From: Planctomycetota bacterium
GTDB lineage: Bacteria; Planctomycetota; Phycisphaerae; UBA1845; PWPN01
Assembly: GCA_022711465.1 (NCBI GenBank)
Contig: JAKLEZ010000026.1
Location: 1 to 64,000, forward strand
Reading direction: 5' to 3'
DNA: 64,000 bases
Below, piece after piece: positions 25,296 to 33,622 of the stretch. Made by a program: the position numbers and the translations under genes. The notes under the pieces were generated by a model. That model was not told where the DNA came from, made no database searches, and was given only the letters and a program-made list of their open reading frames with translations. Numbering within the stretch: position 1 is the stretch's first letter; every line of letters begins with the position of its first letter.

Positions 25296-27142
25296 TTCTG
25301 ATCCCCCTGGACCTTGGCGGCGGCCGTCATTCGGGTGGGTACACGGATGATGAAGGTGGTACCAACGCCGACCTGCGACTCGAAGGCGAGGGAGCCACCG
25401 TGTTTCTGGACGACGATCTGGTGGGCGATGCTCAGGCCTTGCCCCGTCCCCTTGCCGACCTCCTTCGTGGTGAAGAACGGCTCATAGACCTTGTGCCGTA
25501 TCTCCTCCGGAATACCCGTTCCCGTGTCCGCAATCGAGACCTCCACCGATTCGTCTAGCGGCCGCGTTCGCACCGTGATCTTGCCGCGCTGCCCGGTGTC
25601 ACCGATGGCATGGGCGGCATTCACCAGGATGTTCAGAAACACCTGGTTGAGCTCGCCGGCGTAACAGTCAACCGGCGGCAGCTCGCCGAAGTCGGTCTCG
25701 ACATCGGCCACGTACTTGTACTCGTTGCGGGCGATGGTCAACGTGCTTTCCAGGGCATGGTTGATGTCCACGGCGGACACTTCTCCGCGATCGATATGCG
25801 AGAAGTCCTTCATTGCCCTGACGATGTGGCTGACGCGACGCACGCCATCCAGGCTCTGAGAAATGGCCTTTGGCGTGTCCTCGATGATGTAATCGACATC
25901 ATGCTCGCGCTCGGCGTCCTCGACCCCCTGAACGGCCTCCGGCGTCACGGTGCCGGCCTTGACCATCTGAACCAGTTCGCGATACCGACTCTCAACCACG
26001 AGCAGATCCTGGAAGGCCGAGGACAACGCCTGGAGATTGTCGCCAATGTACTGGATCGGCGTGTTGATCTCGTGAGCGATCCCGGCGGCCAGCTGGCCGA
26101 CCGACGCCAGCTTCTCCTGCTGGAGCAGCTGGCGCTCGGCATCGAGCAGAGACTGACTCCGCTCCTCAACCAGACGCTGTAGGTTCTCTCGAGAGGTCTT
26201 CGCTTGTTCCTCGTGCCGCATCCGACCACCGACCCGCCTCGAGGATGCCAGGCGACCCAGAAGCCAGAATGCCCCCGCGCCCCATCCCGCGCCGACCGCG
26301 ACGGCCCAGACCGCCCCTTGGGTCAGGCCTGCTTCCCCATGCCGGTACAAGTCCCTCGGCGTTTCAACCTCGAGCGTGATCGCCGGACGGCCATGGACAT
26401 CCCGAAGGCAGACCGAGCCAACCCATGTTCCACCGTCGATCCGCCTGACCTGAAAGTCCTCCCCCCCGGGAGCCGGGCACCCCGCGGTCCCAGCCTGAGA
26501 CGCCCCTTCCACCGGCCGACGGACGTGAAGCTCCAGCATCGTCGCGGCCGCCAGCTCCTGAACCAGCCGGCCGTCCAGAAATCGTCCCAGCAGCAAGGTG
26601 CCGCGCGACGGCTCGCCGGTGTCACCAGGAACGATGGGATGCCCGGCCGCGAGCAATGGACCCTCGGGCAGCAGCAAGAGCCCGCTCGCACCGATACGGT
26701 CATCCTCGCTTCGCAGCAAGGGCGAGTCCGGGGTCAGAAGGGACAACAGACTCTCCGGCATGGCCGTCCCCCGCCTGGCATCAGGCGGCCAACCCTCCGC
26801 ATAGACGATGCGTCCGGTGACATGACGATAGACCACCGCGTTCAACTCGATGTCCGTGAACAGGCCGTGACTCAACAGGTTGGAGTCGATGTATGCCTGG
26901 TTGCGATCCTCAATGAATCGACGGGTCTCGTCCAGACATGCCCAGGCTTTCGCCCTGCCGGCCAAACGGTCGAGCACATTCCGGACAGCGACGGCCGCCC
27001 GTTCGACGTTGCGGCGAGCCTCCGCCTCCTCCATATCCCGGAGACCGACCATCGCCAGCCGGGCAGATACGGCGTAGACAAGGAGCACCCCCACCACCAG
27101 CGTGATGCACAATAGAACCAACGATCTCGAGCGCGGACTCAC
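25292..27142 (-). CDS. Membrane sensor histidine kinase (CHASE4-like sensor)
   Basis: 616 residues from GTG 27142 with AGAAGGAAG upstream. TM1 is at residues 6-30 and TM2 near 283-300, enclosing a periplasmic domain of about 250 residues whose KAWACLDETRRFIED segment resembles the CHASE4 W-D-x-T-Y region. A coiled coil (VEERSQSLLDAERQLLQQEK) leads to the HisKA phospho-acceptor in GIAHEINTPIQYI. The catalytic domain has N-box NQVFLNILVNAAHAI, G1 IADTGTGIP, F-box EPFFTTK and G2 GTGQGLS. It is an orthodox membrane kinase of the type used with HD-GYP regulators, and first gene of the operon. Confidence 0.9.
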   Translation of the reverse strand: MSPRSRSLVLLCITLVVGVLLVYAVSARLAMVGLRDMEEAEARRNVERAAVAVRNVLDRLAGRAKAWACLDETRRFIEDRNQAYIDSNLLSHGLFTDIELNAVVYRHVTGRIVYAEGWPPDARRGTAMPESLLSLLTPDSPLLRSEDDRIGASGLLLLPEGPLLAAGHPIVPGDTGEPSRGTLLLGRFLDGRLVQELAAATMLELHVRRPVEGASQAGTAGCPAPGGEDFQVRRIDGGTWVGSVCLRDVHGRPAITLEVETPRDLYRHGEAGLTQGAVWAVAVGAGWGAGAFWLLGRLASSRRVGGRMRHEEQAKTSRENLQRLVEERSQSLLDAERQLLQQEKLASVGQLAAGIAHEINTPIQYIGDNLQALSSAFQDLLVVESRYRELVQMVKAGTVTPEAVQGVEDAEREHDVDYIIEDTPKAISQSLDGVRRVSHIVRAMKDFSHIDRGEVSAVDINHALESTLTIARNEYKYVADVETDFGELPPVDCYAGELNQVFLNILVNAAHAIGDTGQRGKITVRTRPLDESVEVSIADTGTGIPEEIRHKVYEPFFTTKEVGKGTGQGLSIAHQIVVQKHGGSLAFESQVGVGTTFIIRVPTRMTAAAKVQGDQK

Positions 27143-27583
27143 TGTCGCTTGTCTTCCTTCTATTCATCCCCCACACGCATGAATGAGCCACGCGAAGGGG
27201 AATCCGGACCACGGCCTCACCGACCCCCTCCGCGGACGGAGGCCGCGAAATGCGGATGACGCCAGTGAGCCGCCGCCTCCGCAACGATCATGCCGCTCCG
27301 CAATCTGCTTTTCGACAATAGCTGCAGTAGCGTTTAGCGCCGTCGACGGATTCCTCGGCATCTCTCTGAGCCCACGACCACACCCCGGACAGAGCGTCTT
27401 CCCTGCCGACTGAGCGGCCCAGCAACAGGACAATATCGGAACGACGAAGATCCAAACGCCGACCGCCGTTATCGGTCGCCAGCGTCCAGACAAGAGGGCC
27501 GATCTCCAAGCCACGCCTGGGATCGGCCCGGCAGGTTATCGGAATGGGCCCGAACCTGGTTCAGAGCAGCCGGCCGGTGCCGG
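27143..27583. other. Intergenic region, no confident gene
   Basis: About 440 bp upstream of the kinase operon and downstream of the sugar-isomerase gene. One minus-strand frame (27509 to 27288, TTG start, no ribosome binding site) reads partly like protein and ends with YCSYCRKADCG. A second overlapping frame has a hydrophobic stretch and CPGC. Neither is convincing. The kinase promoter should lie here but was not located. Confidence 0.3.
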
Positions 27584-28618
27584 CTACTTGTCGAAGTTCG
27601 AATCGAACGCAATGGCCGACGGAGAGAAGTCCATCCGCCGGACGAAAGCGGCCGCCTCGGCAGCGCCGTGCTCGCGATCCATGCCGCTGTCTTCCCACTC
27701 GACCGAGAGCGGCCCGTCGTAGCCAATCTCGTTCAGCGCCCGAATGATCGCCTCGAAGTCAATCGAGCCGCGTCCCAGCGAGCGGAAATCCCAGAACCGG
27801 TCGGGATGGCCAAAGCTCAAATGCCCCCCAAACACGCCCGCCCGCGTCGGCGTCTTCGACCAGTAGACGTCCTTCATGTGCACGTGGAAGATGCGGTCGC
27901 GGAAGCGGCGGATGAACTCGACGTAGTCTACACCCTGGTAACCGAAGTGGCTCGGGTCGTAGTTGAAACCGAAGCGTTTGTGCCCCCCGATCGCTTCCAG
28001 GGCTCGCTCGGCCGATGCAATGTCAAAAGCGATCTCGGTCGGGTGCACCTCCAGGGCGAAGTACACGTCCTCATCCTCGAACACTTCCATAATCGGCCGC
28101 CACCGCTTGGCAAAGTCCTTGAAACCGGCCTCGATCTGCCCGGGCTGAACCGGCGGGAAGGAGTACAGCAGATGCCAGATGCTGCTGCCGGTGAACCCGT
28201 TGACCACCACGCGCTTCAGCAGCTTCTTCACCGCAGCCGGCGCAGCATCGAAGAACTTGCGAGCCGCCCGGGCAGTGTTCATCATCTCGGTCGCGGCCCG
28301 CTGGCGCACCGCCTCCGGCCTGCCGTCACCCCACACGTGGGCCGGCAGAACGGCCTTGTGCCGCTCATCGATCAGGTCGCAGACCCCCTGGCCGGCCAGG
28401 TGATTGCTGATCGACAGACTCACCAGCCCGTACTTTTCCATCTGCTTCCACTTCTTCTTGCAGTACTCCTTGTCCTCGAGCGCCTGCGGCACGTTGAAGA
28501 TCTCGCCCCAGCAGGCAAGCTCCAGACCCTCGTACCCGAAGGCCTTGGCCTTCTTGCACAGGTCGTCGAACTTCAGATCCGCCCACTGCCCGGTACACAA
28601 GGTGAGTGTCCTGGCCAT
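27584..28618 (-). CDS. Sugar phosphate isomerase/epimerase (xylose-isomerase-like barrel)
   Basis: 344 residues from ATG 28618, which has AGGAGG 9 bases upstream; an ATG two codons earlier (28624) is too close to that site. AP-endonuclease-2/IolE-type TIM barrel: [72 protein letters not shown] and [10 protein letters not shown], which supply the Glu, Asp, His and Glu metal ligands of this superfamily. It probably isomerises or epimerises a sugar or keto sugar. It is last of a leftward run with a kinase and an aldolase, giving a full isomerase-kinase-aldolase set. In 3-keto-sugar loci the same family accompanies DUF1080 and Gfo/Idh/MocA genes. Confidence 0.85.
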   Translation of the reverse strand: MARTLTLCTGQWADLKFDDLCKKAKAFGYEGLELACWGEIFNVPQALEDKEYCKKKWKQMEKYGLVSLSISNHLAGQGVCDLIDERHKAVLPAHVWGDGRPEAVRQRAATEMMNTARAARKFFDAAPAAVKKLLKRVVVNGFTGSSIWHLLYSFPPVQPGQIEAGFKDFAKRWRPIMEVFEDEDVYFALEVHPTEIAFDIASAERALEAIGGHKRFGFNYDPSHFGYQGVDYVEFIRRFRDRIFHVHMKDVYWSKTPTRAGVFGGHLSFGHPDRFWDFRSLGRGSIDFEAIIRALNEIGYDGPLSVEWEDSGMDREHGAAEAAAFVRRMDFSPSAIAFDSNFDK

Positions 28619-28658
28619 CGTCATGAACCTCCTTCTGTCCTCGATGAACTGTGGCTTG

Positions 28659-29462
28659 CTATCTCAATCCCGCCGCGGCCATCGCCTCGGCGGCGCTCCT
28701 GCCATCGTGTACGACCATCTTGACCGCCCGGACCACGTCCGCCACCCGCTCGTGGCCCCACACGTTCCGACCTACGGTCACCCCGCGGGCGCCCGCCGCC
28801 ACCACATCGGCAAACATCTTCAGGGCCGCGGCCAGAGTGTCCGTCTTCGGCCCGCCCGCGGCCACGACCGGCACGGTGCATTCGGCCACTATCTCCGCGT
28901 ACGCCTTGACATCGTTGCAGTACGGCACCTTGATCACATCTGTACCGCACTCCAGGGCGCAGCGCACCGCCCAGGCGATATCCTCGGGGGCAAACGAGAC
29001 CCGCGGACCATCGCGGAACACGCGCGGATAGATGTGCGTGATCACTGGAAGGTCGAAGCGGGCGGCCGCCCGAACACAGTCAACCACCATCCGCAGGTGC
29101 TGGCCCTCGGTCGAACCGCGAACGAAGACCGCCACCGCAATGGCGTCCGCCCCGAGCAGAACCGCATCCTCCGGCTCGGCGAACCGCTCGCAGGCCGAAT
29201 CGTCCACCCGGCCAATCGTGCTCTGCAGAATCCACGGCACCCGGCCGGCGTAGGGCTCCCAGGCCGAGGTCACAATACCACGGTGCATGGTGACCGCGTC
29301 GGGAGCACCCTCCACAAGCGCGGCCAGCGTCCGCCGGACCCGCCGCAGACCGTCCGGGATCCCCTCGCCGTAGCCGATGAAATGATCCACCGCCACCGAG
29401 CACAGCCGCCCCGAAGGGTGTGAGAACAAACGGTTCAACCTGATCCTCTTGCCAATACCCAT
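28659..29462 (-). CDS. Class I fructose-bisphosphate-aldolase-family (DhnA-type) aldolase
   Basis: 267 residues from ATG 29462, 3 bases after the stop of the kinase gene, so coupled. It is a (beta/alpha)8 aldolase of the DhnA/LsrF/FbaB group: [15 protein letters not shown] with the early Asp26, HIYPRV, and the Schiff-base Lys178 in [12 protein letters not shown], then AAGGPKTD and [14 protein letters not shown] for phosphate binding. It would cleave a phosphorylated ketose made by the adjacent PfkB kinase into two smaller fragments. Exact substrate unknown. Confidence 0.85.
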   Translation of the reverse strand: MGIGKRIRLNRLFSHPSGRLCSVAVDHFIGYGEGIPDGLRRVRRTLAALVEGAPDAVTMHRGIVTSAWEPYAGRVPWILQSTIGRVDDSACERFAEPEDAVLLGADAIAVAVFVRGSTEGQHLRMVVDCVRAAARFDLPVITHIYPRVFRDGPRVSFAPEDIAWAVRCALECGTDVIKVPYCNDVKAYAEIVAECTVPVVAAGGPKTDTLAAALKMFADVVAAGARGVTVGRNVWGHERVADVVRAVKMVVHDGRSAAEAMAAAGLR

Positions 29463-29465
29463 GAT

Positions 29466-30401
29466 CTAACCTCTGTCCTCGCCAGGACCCGCATCATATC
29501 CCTTCAGGAACTCCTCGACCACGGCTCGCGTGGGAATCCCCACCTGCCCGCCCGGCTGCGTCGCCTTCAACGCCGCCACCGCGGAGGCAAATCGCACCCG
29601 CTCGGCACGTTCCATCCCTCGAGCAAGCGCTGAGGCATACGCACCGTGGAACACGTCGCCACAACCGGTGGTGTCAACCACTTCGACCTTGAACGCGGGC
29701 TGGTGTCGCGGTTCGCTCTCGCCCTTGGCCAGGTACCAGCACCCCGCCGCCCCGCAGGTGACGATCGCCGTGTCACAGCCCGGCTGCCACAACTTGCGGA
29801 CCGCTGCCGCCGGATCCCGCTCGCCCGTGATCCGGGCCGCGAAATCGTGCGACACGATCGGATGGTTGACCAGGGCCAGCAACTCCGCGAAACGCGGCGA
29901 GTCGTCCCGCTCGAGGTCAGCCACTACCGGAATACCGTACACCCGGGCGAGCTTCGCCCCGCGAATCGAACCGGCAATACCGACATGATCGGTGAACAAC
30001 ACCCGAGCCGAACGAATCATGTCCTCCGCCGGACCGGAAGCGTCCGCACCGACAACTCCGGTGTTGTCGAAGAAGATGTTCCGCGTACCCGTGCTTTCGT
30101 CCACCAGGATTATCGAATGATACGGCCGGGCGGCGGCGCGATGAACCACCCACCGGGTGTCGACACCCGCCCGCTGCAGCCGTTCGATCACGAAACGCGA
30201 GAGATCATCGTCGCCGAGAGCCGCGGCATACGCGCAACTCGAGCCCAAGCGCGCCGCGGCAACCATGGCCGTTGCGGTCAGACCACCGCACTGCCGATCG
30301 CGCCGACTGACTGCCATCTTGGCATCGGCCGGCGGGTAGTACGGAAGGTAAAGAAGATCATCGACCGCGGCACATCCCAGGCCGAGCACGTCTATTGCCA
30401 T
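29466..30401 (-). CDS. PfkB/ribokinase-family sugar kinase
   Basis: 311 residues from ATG 30401 (GGGAG 11 bases upstream). Family signatures are GLGCAAVDDLLYLP, CGGLTATAMVAAARLG (the first PfkB motif, with Leu-Thr-Ala instead of the usual Gly-Ala-Asn), and the ATP/anion-hole motif DTTGCGDVFHGA (243-254) with catalytic Asp249. The usual GAGD is GCGD here, as in some family members. It phosphorylates a sugar, probably at C1 or C6, for the downstream aldolase. First of the tightly spaced kinase-aldolase-isomerase group. Confidence 0.88.
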   Translation of the reverse strand: MAIDVLGLGCAAVDDLLYLPYYPPADAKMAVSRRDRQCGGLTATAMVAAARLGSSCAYAAALGDDDLSRFVIERLQRAGVDTRWVVHRAAARPYHSIILVDESTGTRNIFFDNTGVVGADASGPAEDMIRSARVLFTDHVGIAGSIRGAKLARVYGIPVVADLERDDSPRFAELLALVNHPIVSHDFAARITGERDPAAAVRKLWQPGCDTAIVTCGAAGCWYLAKGESEPRHQPAFKVEVVDTTGCGDVFHGAYASALARGMERAERVRFASAVAALKATQPGGQVGIPTRAVVEEFLKGYDAGPGEDRG

Positions 30402-30543
30402 GAGGATCCGTTCTCCCTCACTCCTCCAGACCGGTCCGCGCGAGCGAGAGGATGCCGAGCGACACCCCCTCGACGATTTCAACCGTAAACCGCCCCCGTA
30501 CGCCCGACGACGGCTCCGCCCGAGCCGCGCCGTCACCGGCCGA

Positions 30544-31884
30544 TCAGGCCCGCTCCACCATTCCCAACAGCGTCTGAGGTGTCTGGTACAGGATCGCCCG
30601 GGCCACGTCAATGGCCTCGACCGAAGTGTACTGACCCCGCTCCACCATCCGGGCCAGGGTCCGAGCCAGGAGCTTGCGCACCAGCCAAGCCTTGCCGTAC
30701 GCCCACTCCACGCAGTAGGCATCGGAGAAGAAACCGATCTGCCTGTTGACCGGCAGCATCTCGAGACGCTCGGCCACGACTTGCTGAATCGTGTCCGGGA
30801 AGAAGTTGTGCCACCAATAGCCGCACAGACTCAAGTTGGGCAAGCTGCGGGCCAGCGTGCACATCGATTGATTCGCATGCCGGTTCGACAGGAAGCACTG
30901 AAACCGCAGCTTCGGATGACGGCTGATCATCTCGCCCACCTGGGCAATCGTCCGTTGCGACAATCGACTGCCGGTCTCGAAGGGGAGTGGCTCGGCCCCG
31001 AAGCTGAACTGGAATACGATGCGTTCACCGTACCGCTCCAGGCGATTCAGGAAGGCCTCGTTGATGTAGGAAGCGTAAACGTCGCGTTCGGCCGCACCGG
31101 CCCGACCGCGAGCGGCGAGGGCTTGCACCATCTCGGCATCACTGACCGGCCGGTAGTCGATGTCGGTCGAGAGATGGGTGGCGGTGGAGAGAATGCGGTC
31201 GTACGGAATCGCGGCCACGTAGTGATCCAGCGCCGCGTGAACATCGTCCAGCGTTCGAATGGTCCGCTCGGGTACGAGCCGCGATCCGCCCCCGATTGGC
31301 GCCGGGCTCTCCGGCGTCCTGCCCCAGCATCGTTCCAGCTCCCACAAGGCGGTGTCAAACTCGCCCCACTGGCAGCGGGTGAAGAAGCCCCACTCCAGGG
31401 CGTACTGCAGACGGCTGTCGTCCTGGCCCTCTCCGCGCCGAGCCAATTCGGTGCACGATCGCCGGATGTGGGCGCGATCCAGAATGCCGTGGTGCCAGGC
31501 CCGATCATGGGCCCGCTCGCGAATCAGGGCATCAACCTGCCGCCAGTTGTCGGCAGTGACCGGCTCGCGCCAGCGGTACAGGTCCGCCAGGATGGTCCGC
31601 ATCAGCCAGTAGCAGCTCGTGTTGCGGATCTGCGGCAGATAGGCCACGGCCTGCTCGATGCGGGCCCGAGCTTCCTCATCCGTCGGTCGTCCGGGGTACT
31701 GGGCGAGCCGCGATCCGGCCGGGCAGCCGGCCGCGTACAGGTCGCTGATCACCATGTGGTAAAGCAGAATGTCGTGCAGTCCCCTCGCTCCGAGTTCCCC
31801 CCCCACCAGGTGGGTGTGGACGTCGAACACCGGCACCTCGTCCAGACCCTCTTCAAGCTTCTTCACGAGCTCCGCGGTATGCAT
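30544..31884 (-). CDS. Uronate-isomerase-like amidohydrolase-fold protein
   Basis: 446 residues from ATG 31884 (GGAG 10 bases upstream). It belongs to the amidohydrolase superfamily nearest uronate isomerase: VFDVHTHLVGGELGARGLHD with the His23-x-His25 metal pair, SCYWLMRTILADLY, KLRFQCFLSNRHANQSM, LCGYWWHNFFPDTIQQV and GFFSDAYCVEWAYGK with the C-terminal Asp. The family converts hexuronates (glucuronate to fructuronate) but also includes divergent members with other sugars. It lies between DUF1080 and the PfkB gene, consistent with sugar catabolism. Predicted cytoplasmic because no signal peptide is seen. Confidence 0.8.
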   Translation of the reverse strand: MHTAELVKKLEEGLDEVPVFDVHTHLVGGELGARGLHDILLYHMVISDLYAAGCPAGSRLAQYPGRPTDEEARARIEQAVAYLPQIRNTSCYWLMRTILADLYRWREPVTADNWRQVDALIRERAHDRAWHHGILDRAHIRRSCTELARRGEGQDDSRLQYALEWGFFTRCQWGEFDTALWELERCWGRTPESPAPIGGGSRLVPERTIRTLDDVHAALDHYVAAIPYDRILSTATHLSTDIDYRPVSDAEMVQALAARGRAGAAERDVYASYINEAFLNRLERYGERIVFQFSFGAEPLPFETGSRLSQRTIAQVGEMISRHPKLRFQCFLSNRHANQSMCTLARSLPNLSLCGYWWHNFFPDTIQQVVAERLEMLPVNRQIGFFSDAYCVEWAYGKAWLVRKLLARTLARMVERGQYTSVEAIDVARAILYQTPQTLLGMVERA

Positions 31885-31968
31885 GTTGTTGACTCTCCGC
31901 CCGCAGGGCACCGGCGGCCCGCAGTCCCCCATCGCCGCATCCATACGCCGCCGGCCGCGACGCCCGTC

Positions 31969-33357
31969 CTATTCCGACTTGCCGGAACGCTTCTCCGCGC
32001 GGAGCGGGAGCAGCTTGAGGTTCTTGTACCAGCACGGGCTGCCGTGGTCCTGCAACCCGATGTACCCGGTCCGCGGGAACTTGGCGTAGGCGATCCCGGT
32101 GAACTTGTGAGTCGAACCGTCCGGCCGCTTGCTCGGCTCGGCATACTTGTCGAGGTCCATGCGCGTGACCTGCTCGCCGTTCAGCTCGACCTCGATGATG
32201 TGGCGATCGCAGGTCACGACGATGTGGTTCCACGCACCGGCCGGCCGCATCATGTTCTTCTTCGGCTTGGCCAGATCGTAGATCGCCCCGGTGTCGTGGT
32301 AGCCGGAGCCTGTTGTGTCGTCGATCGCCACTTCAAGGCCGTTGAAGCCCACGTCCCAGCCTGGCTTGGGCTCGAGCGAGAAGACCCGCGTGAAGATCCC
32401 GCTGTTGCAGCCCTTGGCGATCTTGAAGTCCATCGACCACACGAAGTCGGTCCACGGCTTCTCGTGAATCACCATGTACCCGCCGCACTTGTGCGGATTG
32501 ATGCAACCATTCTCGACCGGCACCTTGCTGGGCTCCTTGCGATCGGTGGTCCAGCCGTCGAGCGTCTTGCCGTCGAAGAGCAGTTGCCAGCCGGCCCTCT
32601 TCTCCTCCGCGGTGAGGACATTGTCCGGCACGCCGAGGTTCTTCACGCGAATGTTGCGATAGCGAACGAACTGCCGGGTGGAATCTCCGCCGCCGTGGAC
32701 CTGCAGGGCGATGCTGCCCTGGTCGGGCAGCCGCTTCTGCTTGTCCTTCCACTCCATGGTCTTGACGCCGTTGATCCAGGTGTCAATGGTCGGCGGGTTG
32801 CCGGTGATGCGGGCCCGCAACTCGTTCCAGCCCGGTTTCCACAACTCCTTCCACTGCTCCACCGTGAACGGGCAGGGAAAGGCCGGGTGGTCGACCATCT
32901 CGATGTCCCGGGGCGTACCGAGCGTTCGGAAGTTCAGGGCCCCGAAGCCGCCAATCCCCTCGCCGTAGACACCCATCAGGCTGCCGCGGTCGTGATAGTC
33001 GATCATCGCCTGGTAGCACCGACCGTCCTCCGTGCTCCGCAGGAACAGCCCACTGTCTGGACCATAGTCGTTGTTCATCTCCAGCGCGACCTCGAAGTCG
33101 CGGTACTGAGCGTCGGTGATGACGATGCCGCCGTTGCCGGGCTTGTCCTGACTGCCCTGAATGGCTCCGTCCTGCACGACCCACCGCCCGCCGGTGCCAT
33201 GGCCCGTCCGGGTGCTCACATGCCAGCCGTCCAGCGTCTTGCCGTCGAAGATCGGCACGAAACCTTCGTCGGCGGCCAGAGCACTCTCCGCCCCCGTCGA
33301 CAGACCGATCCCCCAGGCCGCGAGCAAGACCAGTGTCCAAAGGCCGTTCCGCTTCAT
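31969..33357 (-). CDS. Secreted double-DUF1080 protein (3-keto-glycoside hydrolase family)
   Basis: 462 residues from ATG 33357 with GAGGTGA 5 bases upstream. Sec signal peptide at residues 1-29. It has two tandem concanavalin-like DUF1080 domains: ~33-240 (FVPIFDGKTLDGWHV, GIVITDAQYRDFEVALEM, DSGLFLRS) and ~255-455 (WQLLFDGKTLDGWTT, NSGIFTRV, GYIGLQDHG). Members have been shown to cleave 3-keto-disaccharides or 3-keto-glucosides. Two domains in one chain may give bivalent binding or one active and one binding unit. First gene of the left arm, divergent from a Gfo/Idh/MocA oxidoreductase that could make its 3-keto substrate. Confidence 0.88.
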   Translation of the reverse strand: MKRNGLWTLVLLAAWGIGLSTGAESALAADEGFVPIFDGKTLDGWHVSTRTGHGTGGRWVVQDGAIQGSQDKPGNGGIVITDAQYRDFEVALEMNNDYGPDSGLFLRSTEDGRCYQAMIDYHDRGSLMGVYGEGIGGFGALNFRTLGTPRDIEMVDHPAFPCPFTVEQWKELWKPGWNELRARITGNPPTIDTWINGVKTMEWKDKQKRLPDQGSIALQVHGGGDSTRQFVRYRNIRVKNLGVPDNVLTAEEKRAGWQLLFDGKTLDGWTTDRKEPSKVPVENGCINPHKCGGYMVIHEKPWTDFVWSMDFKIAKGCNSGIFTRVFSLEPKPGWDVGFNGLEVAIDDTTGSGYHDTGAIYDLAKPKKNMMRPAGAWNHIVVTCDRHIIEVELNGEQVTRMDLDKYAEPSKRPDGSTHKFTGIAYAKFPRTGYIGLQDHGSPCWYKNLKLLPLRAEKRSGKSE

Positions 33358-33463
33358 GGTTCACCTCGACTCTTGCCGACTGGGCGCACACACCCGGTTA
33401 GGAAAGGGCACACGATCAAGCCGCAAAGTTCGCACCTCTGCCGCACCGATGCGCTGGCTGAGC

Positions 33464-33492
33464 TTTTAACACGACATCGGGGGCAGCGTCAA
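33464..33492 (-). promoter_or_regulatory. Predicted promoter for the left arm (DUF1080 direction)
   Basis: On the minus strand TTGACG (33487-33492), a 17-base spacer, then TTAAAA (33464-33469). It would give a leader of about 100 bases before ATG 33357. The -10 is weaker than the -35. Confidence 0.4.
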
Positions 33493-33501
33493 CAACCACC
33501 A

Positions 33502-33521
33502 AAAGAGGCAATAGTCTCTTT
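33502..33521. promoter_or_regulatory. Inverted repeat between the divergent promoters (candidate operator)
   Basis: AAAGAG and CTCTTT form a 6 bp inverted repeat around gcaatagt. It lies exactly between the -35 boxes of the two divergent promoters (33487-33492 and 33523-33528), where a regulator could control both arms. No regulator gene is adjacent. Confidence 0.45.
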
Positions 33522-33522
33522 C

Positions 33523-33551
33523 TTGACTGCTCGAGACGAGCCGGTCATAAT
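33523..33551 (+). promoter_or_regulatory. Predicted sigma-70-type promoter for the right arm
   Basis: TTGACT (33523-33528), 17-base spacer, CATAAT (33546-33551). It is close to consensus in both boxes. A start near 33558 leaves about 65 bases before ATG 33623, with GGAGG at 33606-33610. Confidence 0.6.
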
Positions 33552-33622
33552 CCGTGCTGTCCCGTTCAGGGGGCCGACACCCCCGCGAGCCCCGATCACC
33601 ACAACGGAGGGCACGACCCGCC

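Noticed and set aside
27164-27514. Small membrane/zinc-type gene in the gap before the kinase operon
   Set aside because: Two overlapping frames each look partly protein-like, but neither has a ribosome binding site or consistent codon use.
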